Shown here: positions 9,357 through 16,443 of the stretch, piece after piece | Layout of the letters: each line of letters opens with the position of its first letter | Position numbering within the stretch: the stretch's first letter is position 1 | Source: Vreelandella arcis | GTDB lineage: Bacteria > Pseudomonadota > Gammaproteobacteria > Pseudomonadales > Halomonadaceae | Reading direction: 5' to 3' | NCBI RefSeq assembly: GCF_900103865.1 | Contig: NZ_FNII01000022.1 | Coordinates: 1-50,146 of the forward strand | DNA length: 50,146 bases | Made by a program: the position numbers and the translations under genes | The notes under the pieces: generated by a model | The model's database searches: none | Told to the model about the DNA's origin: nothing | Seen by the model: only the letters and a program-made list of their open reading frames with translations

Positions 9357-10736
9357 ATGCCCAAGCTTCTGGCTATGCAGCGCGGTGCTGCGATGGTGCC
9401 GCCGGTGTTCGCTGCAGTGGCGATACTCGGCTGCATCGCGCTAGCCGTCACCCAGCACTATTTACTGTTCTTGTTTGCGGCACTGTTTACACTGTTGGTG
9501 ATGGGCGTGCCCATCGCGATCAGCCTTGCCGGTTCCTGTCTGCTCTATGTGCTGCTGACCGGCAGGGTGCCCGATGTCGTGGTGATGCACCGCATGATCA
9601 ACGGCGTCGACAGCTTCCCGCTGTTGGCCATCCCGTTTTTTATCCTCGCCGGTAACCTGATGAATAACGGCGGCATTACCTCGCGGATCTTTGATTTCGC
9701 CAAGGCCCTGATGGGCTGGATGCGTGGCGGCCTGGGTCACGTCAACGTGGGGGCCAGCATCGTCTTCTCGGGGATGTCCGGTGCGGCGGTGGCCGATGCC
9801 GGGGGGCTGGGGACTATCGAGATCAAGGCGATGAAGGACGCCGGTTACGACGAGGAGTTCTCGGTCGGTATCACCGCGGCGTCCTCGACCATTGGCCCGA
9901 TCATTCCGCCGAGCCTGCCGATGGTGATATACGGCGTGATGGCATCTGTCTCAGTCGGTCAGCTGTTTGTCGCAGGGTTAGTGCCGGGTCTGCTGATGGG
10001 GCTGGTGCTGATGGCCATGATCACGATCATCTCAAGGCGGCGCGGTTACACCCGAGATGCGGTGTTCTCACTCCCAGTACTCGGCTATACCTTCAAGCGT
10101 GCCTTCCTGTCGCTTTTGACGCCGGTCATTATCGTCGGCGGCATCATGAGCGGTGCCTTCACCCCCACCGAGGCCGCCATCGCGGCGGTGGTATACGCGC
10201 TGGTGCTGGGTGTCGTGGTCTACCGTACCCTGACCTGGCGCCGCTTGCTCAAGGTCAGCATGGAAACCATCGAGACCACGGCGGTGATCCTGCTGATCGT
10301 TGCCGGCGCCTCGATATTTGCCTGGATCCTGACCAGTAACCAGGTCACTCAGCACGTGGTGACTCTGCTCGGGCCATTCGCCGACAATCCCATCGCCACG
10401 TTAATCATTATCAACCTGGTGCTAATCCTGGTGGGCTGCTTCATGGAGACTATTGCGGCGATCACCATACTGGTGCCGGTGTTGTTACCCGTGGCGATCA
10501 CCGCGGGTGTCGATCCAGTTCATTTTGGCGTGATCATGGTGCTCAACCTGATGATCGGTTTGCTCACGCCGCCAGTGGGCATGGTGCTTTATGTGTTGTC
10601 GCGGGTTTCCGGCATCTCTTTCGAGAAATGCATGCGCGGCACGCTGCCGTTTTTAGTACCGCTGGTCATCGCGCTGTTGATGGTCACCTTTATCCCGGCC
10701 ATCTCACTGTGGCTACCGACCCTGATCTACCGTTGA
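9357..10736 (+). CDS. dctM: TRAP transporter large permease (DctM family)
   Basis: This 459-residue sodium-coupled transport subunit has about 12-13 membrane segments. Family motifs include FFILAGNLMNNGGIT, GHVNVGASIVFSGMSGAAVADAGGLG (read in pieces), IGPIIPPSLPMVIYG, the second-half GAFTPTEAAIAAVVYAL, and GLLTPPVGMVLYV. The N-terminus carries about 30 extra residues with one additional hydrophobic segment compared with the shortest DctM proteins, such as the one at 24993. GGAG precedes the ATG. It ends 16 bases before the Ldh2-type dehydrogenase. Confidence 0.93.
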   Translation: MPKLLAMQRGAAMVPPVFAAVAILGCIALAVTQHYLLFLFAALFTLLVMGVPIAISLAGSCLLYVLLTGRVPDVVVMHRMINGVDSFPLLAIPFFILAGNLMNNGGITSRIFDFAKALMGWMRGGLGHVNVGASIVFSGMSGAAVADAGGLGTIEIKAMKDAGYDEEFSVGITAASSTIGPIIPPSLPMVIYGVMASVSVGQLFVAGLVPGLLMGLVLMAMITIISRRRGYTRDAVFSLPVLGYTFKRAFLSLLTPVIIVGGIMSGAFTPTEAAIAAVVYALVLGVVVYRTLTWRRLLKVSMETIETTAVILLIVAGASIFAWILTSNQVTQHVVTLLGPFADNPIATLIIINLVLILVGCFMETIAAITILVPVLLPVAITAGVDPVHFGVIMVLNLMIGLLTPPVGMVLYVLSRVSGISFEKCMRGTLPFLVPLVIALLMVTFIPAISLWLPTLIYR

Positions 10737-10752
10737 TAGGAGCGATCAATTT

Positions 10753-11829
10753 ATGGCTGACCCCCAGCAGGATTTCCGGGTTGCCCGTGAGGATTTGGAA
10801 CGCTTCATGGGCGAGGCACTTGCCGCAGCTGGCGCTGACCCCGCCTCGGCAGCGGCGGCAACCCGTGCACTGGTCACCGCCTCACGGATGGGCACCGACA
10901 GCCACGGCCTACGCCTGTTGCCCCACTATTTGCAGGCACTCAAAGGCGGGCGCATTAAAGGTGCACCTAACATGCACTTTCACCAGCGCTTAGCGGCAAC
11001 GGGTTTTTTAGATGCGGATGATGGGTTGGGGCATCTGGCGGGTTACACCGCCATGGAGCACGCCGTAAAGATGGCAGATGAAGTGGGCTTGGGGGCTGTC
11101 GCCGTGGGTAACTCATCGCACTTCGGGGCAGCAGGGTGTTATGCGCTGGCGGCAGCGGAGCGCGGTTACCTGGGAATGGCCTTCTGTAACTCGGATCCCT
11201 TTGTGCTGCTGCATGATGGCGCCAAGCCCTTTCACGGCACTAACCCCATCGCCTTTGCGGCACCTGTTGAGGGCGAATCGCCTTACCTGCTGGATATGGC
11301 GACCAGTTCGGTTCCTTGGAATCGCGTGCAGCAGTACGGCGCCATAGGCCGCGAGTTACCGGATCAGGTAGCCGCCGATGCCGCAGGGCAGGTAAGTCGT
11401 AACCCCTGCGATGTGGCGGCCTTATTGCCGCTGGGTGGCAGTGACTTTGGCTTTAAGGGCGCAGGGTTGGGCGGCATGGTGGAGATACTGAGTTCGACGC
11501 TATCGGGTATGCTTCACGGTTTTAAGCTGCTACCCATGGGCGGGCCGGATATGTCGACGCCCCGAGGCGTAGGGCATTTCTTTCTCGTTATGAAGCCGGA
11601 TGCATTTGTGGAAGAAGGTACCTTTGCGCGCGGACTGGCCGACTATCTCGCCGACTTGCGTGCCCAGCCCGCCGCTGAGGGTGCCGAAGTGCTGGCGCCG
11701 GGTGATCGGGAGTGGCGCTGCCAAGCCAAGCGAGACGCAGAAGGCATCCCGCTGGATTCCGCCAATCAGTTAGCCTATGCCGAGATCGCTACCCAGTACC
11801 GAATAACGCCGTTATCTCAACTCGATTGA
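10753..11829 (+). CDS. Ldh2-family malate/L-lactate-type dehydrogenase
   Basis: This 358-residue NAD(P)-dependent oxidoreductase of the malate/L-sulfolactate/ureidoglycolate dehydrogenase family has the family's own fold, not the classical LDH Rossmann. Motifs are SRMGTDSHGLRLLPHY near residue 45, DDGLGHLAGY, the nucleotide-binding region GNSSHFGAAGCYALAA, GTNPIAFAAP, LLDMATS, and GFKGAGLGGMVEIL. Lying just after the TRAP genes and before the GntR regulator, it probably converts a 2-hydroxy acid taken up by the transporter into its keto form. The substrate is unknown; threonate, erythronate or a lactate are options. Confidence 0.87.
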   Translation: MADPQQDFRVAREDLERFMGEALAAAGADPASAAAATRALVTASRMGTDSHGLRLLPHYLQALKGGRIKGAPNMHFHQRLAATGFLDADDGLGHLAGYTAMEHAVKMADEVGLGAVAVGNSSHFGAAGCYALAAAERGYLGMAFCNSDPFVLLHDGAKPFHGTNPIAFAAPVEGESPYLLDMATSSVPWNRVQQYGAIGRELPDQVAADAAGQVSRNPCDVAALLPLGGSDFGFKGAGLGGMVEILSSTLSGMLHGFKLLPMGGPDMSTPRGVGHFFLVMKPDAFVEEGTFARGLADYLADLRAQPAAEGAEVLAPGDREWRCQAKRDAEGIPLDSANQLAYAEIATQYRITPLSQLD

Positions 11830-11905
11830 AGGCTTGGTTGAAGGATAATGGTGAGAAATGCAGTAAAATGGCGGTGAATTCCAGGTTAACCAGGGGTGAC
11901 TGCCT

Positions 11906-12631
11906 ATGAGCAGATACCGGATCGAGCGTAAAACGCTGTCCGAACAGGTCGCTGAGCAGCTCGAGGCGGAGATTCTCGAGGGGCGGCTGAGTGAAAATGA
12001 TCAATTGCCTTCAGAAAGAGATTTGATGGAGCAGTTTGGTGTCGGCAGACCAGCCGTGCGTGAAGCGCTGTTTCACCTGCAGCAGCTGGGGCTAATCGCT
12101 ATCAACAGTGGTACGCGCGCCAGGGTTATTCGGCCCACTGCCGAGGCGGTCATGGCGAGACTTTCCGGGGTCACCCGGCAACTGCTTTCCAAGCCCGATG
12201 GCCAACAGTACTTCCAGGAAGCGCGGGCCATGTTCGAGATATCACTGGCTCGCTATGCCGCGTGCAATGCCAGTGAAGAGGATCTAGCCAAGTTACGCGA
12301 CGCTTTGGCAGATAATCGCGATGCCATCGGGGATGAAGCACGCTTCAAGCGCTCCGATAACGACTTTCATGGGGTGTTGGCAAGCATCGGGCAAAACCCG
12401 ATCTTTGACGCCATCCATGTGGCGCTGTCGGAATGGCTGGACGACCGACGTGCCCAGGTGCTGCAACAGAAGGACGAGGATAAGGCGGCCACCGCCGCGC
12501 ATACTGAAATCATCGAGGCCATTGAGTCGCGTGATCCGGACGCAGCCGAAGCGGCCATGCGCCGTCATTTAGACCGTCACTATGGCACCTACATGCAGCT
12601 CAAGCAGCGCCTATCACCGGCCCCCGATTAA
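11906..12631 (+). CDS. GntR-family regulator with FCD domain
   Basis: This 241-residue repressor of the FadR/FCD subfamily has an N-terminal winged helix at about residues 8-75 (LSEQVAEQLEAEILEG, LPSERDLMEQFGVGRPAVREAL). The C-terminal all-helical FCD ligand domain keeps the metal-site pattern: D and H in RSDNDFHGVL, H in AAHTEIIEAI, and H in RRHLDRHY. AGGGGTGA precedes the ATG. It is the last gene of the acid-sugar block. FCD regulators usually respond to organic acids, and the recurrent TGGTATGA repeats at 4343, 7537 and 16256 are its likely operators. Confidence 0.92.
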   Translation: MSRYRIERKTLSEQVAEQLEAEILEGRLSENDQLPSERDLMEQFGVGRPAVREALFHLQQLGLIAINSGTRARVIRPTAEAVMARLSGVTRQLLSKPDGQQYFQEARAMFEISLARYAACNASEEDLAKLRDALADNRDAIGDEARFKRSDNDFHGVLASIGQNPIFDAIHVALSEWLDDRRAQVLQQKDEDKAATAAHTEIIEAIESRDPDAAEAAMRRHLDRHYGTYMQLKQRLSPAPD

Positions 12632-12653
12632 CCTGACCCACCAGGGCACCGCC

Positions 12654-12689
12654 AAGCGAGCTTTGAAAGCATAACACCACGGCTCGCTT
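12654..12689. terminator. Possible terminator between convergent genes
   Basis: In the 97-bp gap between convergent gene ends, AAGCGAGC (12654-12661) pairs perfectly with GCTCGCTT (12682-12689) around a 20-base loop. There is no long T run on either side, so this is a weak candidate for a bidirectional terminator. Confidence 0.3.
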
Positions 12690-12728
12690 AAATGCGGGTC
12701 GTGGCGTTGAAGCTGTCGTACTGGGATA

Positions 12729-14366
12729 CTAAAGTGAAACTCCACGCTTCCAGGGAATAAAGTCGTACTGAGCAAGCTCCACCGCACGGGGCCTAAAACG
12801 CCCGGACGCCGTTTCGATGCACATCTCGAGCAAGCGGTCGGCCAGCTCGCCAATCTCTACCTCACCGCGAATGATCGGCCCGGCATCGAAGTCGATGACG
12901 TCGCTCATGCGCCTGGCAAGCGAGCTGTTGCTGGCGATTTTGAGCACCGGCGTGACCGGGTTGCCGGTCGGCGTACCCAGCCCCGTCGTGAACATGATCA
13001 GATTGGCACCGGAACCGGCCAGTGCTGTGGTCGATTCCACGTCATTGCCCGGAGAGCATAGAAGGCTCAGCCCCGCGCGTGTCTGGGGCTCGGTGTAGTC
13101 GAGTACGTCGACGACCGGGCTGTCACCGCCTTTCTTGGCCGCGCCGGCGGATTTCATGGCATCGGTAATCAGGCCGTCACGGATGTTGCCAGGCGACGGG
13201 TTCATCGAGAAATCGGCGCCCACCAGCGCCGCATGGCGCTGATAGGCCTCCATCAGTTCACTGAAACGCTGAGCCACTGCATCGTCACTGCAGCGGGCGA
13301 TCAGCTCGTGTTCCACGCCACATAGTTCCGGAAACTCGCTCAGGATGCCGCTGCCGCCCAGTGCCACCAGGCGGTCGATCACTGCGCCAACCAGCGGATT
13401 GGCGGAAAGCCCGGAAAAACCGTCCGAGCCGCCGCATTCCACGCCGATGCTGAGCTTCGACAGCGGCGCGGGCGCGCGCTCGACCTGATTGGCCGTGGCC
13501 AGCCCATCGAAGATGGTGGTCAGGGATTCGCGTATCAGCGCCTGCTCGCTGAGACTTGCCTGCTGCTCGAGATAGTGCACCGGGCGCAGTCCCTTGGGGT
13601 CGCGCGCCTGAATGGCGGCCTTGATCATGTCGATCTGCGCCTTCTGGCAGCCAAGGCTCAGCACCGTCGCGCCGGCCACGTTGGGATGGCAGATATAGCC
13701 GGCAAGTAACTGGCAGAGCGCTTGCGCATCGCCATCCGTGCCGCCGCAACCGAGGGTGTGGGTCAGGAAGCGCACCCCATCGACATTGGGAAACAGTTGT
13801 TCCCGGGGCGGCGGCGAGGGCTCGCCGGCATCGCCATGCAGCAGTTCGCGGGCCAACTGCTTGTAGTCGCGGAAGGGATCCTCGCCGAGTGCATCGGCGA
13901 CGCACTGTCGCAGCACTTCGATATTGCGGTTCTCACAAAACACCAACGGAACGACCAGCCAGACGTTGGCAGTGCCGACCTGCCCATCCGGGCGGTGGTA
14001 GCCATCGAAGGTGGCGCCCTGAAAATGCGCGACGTCCGGTGCCTGCCAGCTACCGCGTTTCGCCTGAGGCGTGGAGCTTGAGGTGCTGTGCTCGATGTTT
14101 TCGGTAGTGATGGCGGCACCCCGCGCGATGGGGCGGGTGGCGCGCCCCACGGTGACCCCGTACATGATCACGCTGTCGCCGGGTTCAAGGGCCGCGAGGG
14201 TGAACTTGTGCTTGTGGCGAATCGCCTCGGTGAGGGTGAGGTGCTGGCCGTTGTCGGTGACCTCGCTGCCAGCGGGCAAGTCTTTCAGGGCAACGAGAAC
14301 ATTATCGGCGGCATGTACACGCAGGGTGCCCAACTGGCCGCTGTCACTGGCGATGGTCTGGCTCAT
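12729..14366 (-). CDS. UxaA-family (altronate dehydratase family) aldonate dehydratase
   Basis: This 545-residue protein joins an N-terminal SAF domain (about residues 10-90, NVLVALKDLPAGSEV, GDSVIMYGVTVGRA) to the large dehydratase domain. Signature motifs are FDGYHRPDGQVGTAN, HTLGCGGTDGDAQ, GVECGGSDGFSGLSANP and FTTGLGTPTGNPVTPV. The ATG at 14366 follows GGAG at about 8 bases and overlaps the TGA of an upstream 44-codon remnant. Family members dehydrate D-altronate. Others act on L-fuconate, L-galactonate and D-arabinonate in pathways encoded with an SDR and an FAH hydrolase, exactly the two genes upstream here. That second role is favoured because no uxaB or uxaC is present. Confidence 0.85.
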   Translation of the reverse strand: MSQTIASDSGQLGTLRVHAADNVLVALKDLPAGSEVTDNGQHLTLTEAIRHKHKFTLAALEPGDSVIMYGVTVGRATRPIARGAAITTENIEHSTSSSTPQAKRGSWQAPDVAHFQGATFDGYHRPDGQVGTANVWLVVPLVFCENRNIEVLRQCVADALGEDPFRDYKQLARELLHGDAGEPSPPPREQLFPNVDGVRFLTHTLGCGGTDGDAQALCQLLAGYICHPNVAGATVLSLGCQKAQIDMIKAAIQARDPKGLRPVHYLEQQASLSEQALIRESLTTIFDGLATANQVERAPAPLSKLSIGVECGGSDGFSGLSANPLVGAVIDRLVALGGSGILSEFPELCGVEHELIARCSDDAVAQRFSELMEAYQRHAALVGADFSMNPSPGNIRDGLITDAMKSAGAAKKGGDSPVVDVLDYTEPQTRAGLSLLCSPGNDVESTTALAGSGANLIMFTTGLGTPTGNPVTPVLKIASNSSLARRMSDVIDFDAGPIIRGEVEIGELADRLLEMCIETASGRFRPRAVELAQYDFIPWKRGVSL

Positions 14367-14497
14367 GACGTAGCTCCACTGGCGCCACATACCCTGATAC
14401 GACGAATACACAGCAGCGCTTCTCCCTTGCGGCAGCTCGGGGGCTCGCGCTGTTCCCGGGTCATGTGGCCTGGTTCGGCACATACGATCGTTCGCAT
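14363..14497 (-). pseudogene. N-terminal stump of a zinc alcohol dehydrogenase (MDR family)
   Basis: A 44-codon frame with a good ribosome site (CAGGAG, 6 bases before the ATG) begins MRTIVCAEPGHM and continues KGEALLCIRRIRVCGAS. This is the start of a medium-chain dehydrogenase of the sugar-alcohol/aldonate type, where relatives read EVLLRIRRVGICGTD. It ends at a TGA immediately after the first zinc-ligand region, and that TGA overlaps the ATG of the UxaA-family gene (ATGA). The catalytic and NAD domains are gone. It looks like an internal deletion that fused the stump to its downstream neighbour, leaving a short coupled leader. Confidence 0.68.
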
Positions 14498-14511
14498 CTC
14501 AGTCTCCTGGC

Positions 14512-15363
14512 TCAGCGCTGCTGGTCGGCTACAACGGTCTGGTGTTGCTCACCGAGGCCTTGGATACCCAGGCGCATGCGTTGGCCGGGCTTGAGGTAGA
14601 CCGGCGGTTGTTGGCCCATGCCGACCCCAGGCGGTGTGCCGGTGGAGATGACATCGCCCGGTTGCAGGCTCATGAAGCGGCTCAGGTAGCTGATCAGAAA
14701 CGGAACCTGGTAGACCATGGTGCGGGTGTTGCCGTCTTGGTAGCGCTTACCATCCACCTCGAGCCACATGTCGAGCTGATGGGGGTCTGCCACCTCGTCG
14801 GGGGTAACCAGCCATGGGCCCAGAGGGCCGAAAGTATCGCAGCCTTTGCCTTTGTCCCAGGTGCCGCTGCGTTCCAGTTGGAACGCGCGCTCGGAGACAT
14901 CGTTGACCACACAGAAACCGGCAACGTGCTGCATGGCATCGGCTTCGTCGATGTAGCGACCGGCTTTGCCGATCACCACGCCGAGTTCTACTTCCCAGTC
15001 AGTTTTCTCGGAATCGCGGGGAATGATCACCTCATCATTCGGGCCGCAGATGGCGCTGGTCCATTTGTTGAAGATTACCGGCTCCGGGGGAACCTGCGCG
15101 CCGGTCTCGGCGGCGTGGTCGGAGTAGTTCAGGCCAATACAGATGAACTTACCCACGCCTGCCACGCAAGGGGCGATGCGAGTGTCGGCAGGCACTTCGG
15201 GAAGGCTTGCCGCATCAAGTGCCGCCAGGCCTTCGAGGGTGCGTCGGTCAAGATACTCGCCGGCCAGATCGGTGACATGGGCCGACAGGTCGCGGATCAC
15301 CCCATTGTCATCCAGCAGGCCGGGCTTTTCATGGCCGCGCGGGCCGAAGCGTAACAGTTTCAT
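14512..15363 (-). CDS. FAH-family hydrolase (2,4-diketo-3-deoxy-L-fuconate hydrolase-like)
   Basis: This 283-residue enzyme has a short N-terminal domain and the catalytic FAH domain from about residue 75. It shows FICIGLNYSDHAAE, the metal-binding ExE in TDWEVELGVVIG, CVVNDVSERAFQ, GCDTFGPLGPWLV and the late GDVISTGTPPGVGMG. These match the 2,4-diketo-3-deoxy-L-fuconate / L-rhamnonate hydrolases, which split the diketo acid into pyruvate and L-lactate. Ureidoglycolate-lyase-like annotation is common for this family but no purine genes are present. It lies between the SDR (42-nt gap) and the UxaA-family gene, giving the last three steps of the non-phosphorylative L-fucose route. Confidence 0.82.
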   Translation of the reverse strand: MKLLRFGPRGHEKPGLLDDNGVIRDLSAHVTDLAGEYLDRRTLEGLAALDAASLPEVPADTRIAPCVAGVGKFICIGLNYSDHAAETGAQVPPEPVIFNKWTSAICGPNDEVIIPRDSEKTDWEVELGVVIGKAGRYIDEADAMQHVAGFCVVNDVSERAFQLERSGTWDKGKGCDTFGPLGPWLVTPDEVADPHQLDMWLEVDGKRYQDGNTRTMVYQVPFLISYLSRFMSLQPGDVISTGTPPGVGMGQQPPVYLKPGQRMRLGIQGLGEQHQTVVADQQR

Positions 15364-15405
15364 CGGTCGGTTCCTTGGTTGTCTCGTGGTTCGACGTTTA
15401 TGGGA

Positions 15406-16155
15406 TCAGATAAGCCAGCCACCATCGATGATCTGGGCGGTACCGGTGGTGTAGGCGGACTCATCGGCGGCCAGATAGGTAGCAAGAGCCGCAATTTCTT
15501 CCGGGCTGCCCAGTCGCCCCTGGGGCTGGCGGGCGATGAATTCGGCGTAGACATCGTCTTCCTTGCGCCCCTGTCGCTTGGCTTGTTCGCCGATGCGCTG
15601 GCGCAGCGAGGGCGAGTCCACCGTGCCGGGACAGATGGCGTTGCAGCGGATTCCCTGCCCGATATAGTCGGCGGCCACCGACTTGGTTAGGCCGAGTACC
15701 GCGGCTTTAGTGGTGCCGTAGGCGCAGCGGTTGGGTACGCCTTTGAGGCTCGATGCCACCGAGGCCATGTTGATGATGCTGCCGCCGCCATTGTCGAGCA
15801 TGGCCGGCAGCAAGGCGCGAGTTATCCGCATCATCGCCATCACATTGAGTGATAACGATAACTCCCAATCGTCATCGCTGCCGTCCAGCAGCGAGCCGTT
15901 AGCCACGTAGCCAGCGCAGTTGAAGAGGATGTCGACGGCACCTAGTTCGGCGGCCAGCGCCTCGATGGCGGCAGCGTCCAGGACATCGAGCCGGCGTTTG
16001 GTAATGCCGGGGATATCGGCCAGTTCGTCGAGAGTTTGGGTATTGATATCGGTGGCAATGACCCGCGCGCCTTCTGCGGCGAAGCGCAGTGCTGTGGCCC
16101 TGCCAATACCCTGGCCTGCGGCGGTGATCAGTGCCGTCTTGTTGTTGAGTCGCAT
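15406..16155 (-). CDS. SDR, probable 2-keto-3-deoxy-L-fuconate dehydrogenase
   Basis: This 249-residue classical SDR has TAAGQGIGRATA at residue 11, an NAD-type acidic D after beta-2 (VIATDIN), NCAGY in place of the usual NAG, the active-site serine in NMASVASS and YGTTK. The C-terminus is GTAQIIDGGWLI. It closely follows the human BDH2 / KDLF dehydrogenase type (LNNKTALITAAGQGIG, GVPNRCAYGTTKAAVLGLTKSVA). The ATG at 16155 is chosen because the SDR fold starts here; the upstream open frame contains the probable operator. As first gene of the operon it would make 2,4-diketo-3-deoxy-fuconate for the downstream FAH hydrolase. Confidence 0.82.
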   Translation of the reverse strand: MRLNNKTALITAAGQGIGRATALRFAAEGARVIATDINTQTLDELADIPGITKRRLDVLDAAAIEALAAELGAVDILFNCAGYVANGSLLDGSDDDWELSLSLNVMAMMRITRALLPAMLDNGGGSIINMASVASSLKGVPNRCAYGTTKAAVLGLTKSVAADYIGQGIRCNAICPGTVDSPSLRQRIGEQAKRQGRKEDDVYAEFIARQPQGRLGSPEEIAALATYLAADESAYTTGTAQIIDGGWLI

Positions 16156-16255
16156 GGCGGTTCCCGGTGCTATTGTTATTGATCCGGTGATGATCGCTTG
16201 TCGGTCTGTTGCAATAGCCACTGTGTGATGGCGGTCGTCGCATTGATGACGATAA

Positions 16256-16270
16256 GTCATATGGTATGAC
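16256..16270. promoter_or_regulatory. Perfect 15-bp inverted repeat, GntR operator C
   Basis: GTCATA-TGG-TATGAC is a perfect 6-bp inverted repeat with a 3-bp spacer, 101 bp before the SDR start at 16155. Weaker versions lie at 4343-4357 and 7537-7551. This size and symmetry suit a dimeric FCD-type GntR repressor. The likely owner is the regulator at 11906-12631. The rest of the 288-bp gap 16156-16443 contains only the hairpin at 16353. Confidence 0.6.
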
Positions 16271-16352
16271 AGGATGCTAGGATGATGTTTATCCAAGTAT
16301 GGCCTAGTTACTGGTTGTTGCCAATATTTTGGGATGCATCATGAAATGCAAA

Positions 16353-16374
16353 AGGGACGGCCGAAGCCGTCCCT
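16353..16374 (-). terminator. Rho-independent terminator of the orphan dctP
   Basis: On the minus strand AGGGACGGC-TTCG-GCCGTCCCT forms a perfect 9-bp stem with a UUCG tetraloop. The last T of the stem and three following T's form a short U run. It lies 70 bp after the stop of the TRAP binding protein at 16444 and indicates that this gene is transcribed alone. Confidence 0.78.
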
Positions 16375-16443
16375 GAAAGTGCTCTTGAGTATTGCCTTTT
16401 AATAGAAAATTGAGCTGTAGAAAAGCGAACAGTTGAGCGCTGT

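Noticed and set aside
13285..13905. Long open frame on the minus strand within the UxaA-family gene
   Set aside because: Arginine/alanine-rich shadow of a high-GC coding region, with no recognisable domain.
14367..14483. 39-residue N-terminal extension of the UxaA-family protein
   Set aside because: The SAF domain begins after the ATG at 14366, which has its own ribosome site; the other frame of this stretch encodes the dehydrogenase stump.
14542..15354. 270-codon plus-strand frame opposite the FAH hydrolase
   Set aside because: It mirrors a well-conserved gene and shows no domain or ribosome site.
16156..16296. 47-residue N-terminal extension of the SDR at 15406
   Set aside because: It precedes the conserved SDR start, contains the perfect 15-bp operator and has no ribosome site.
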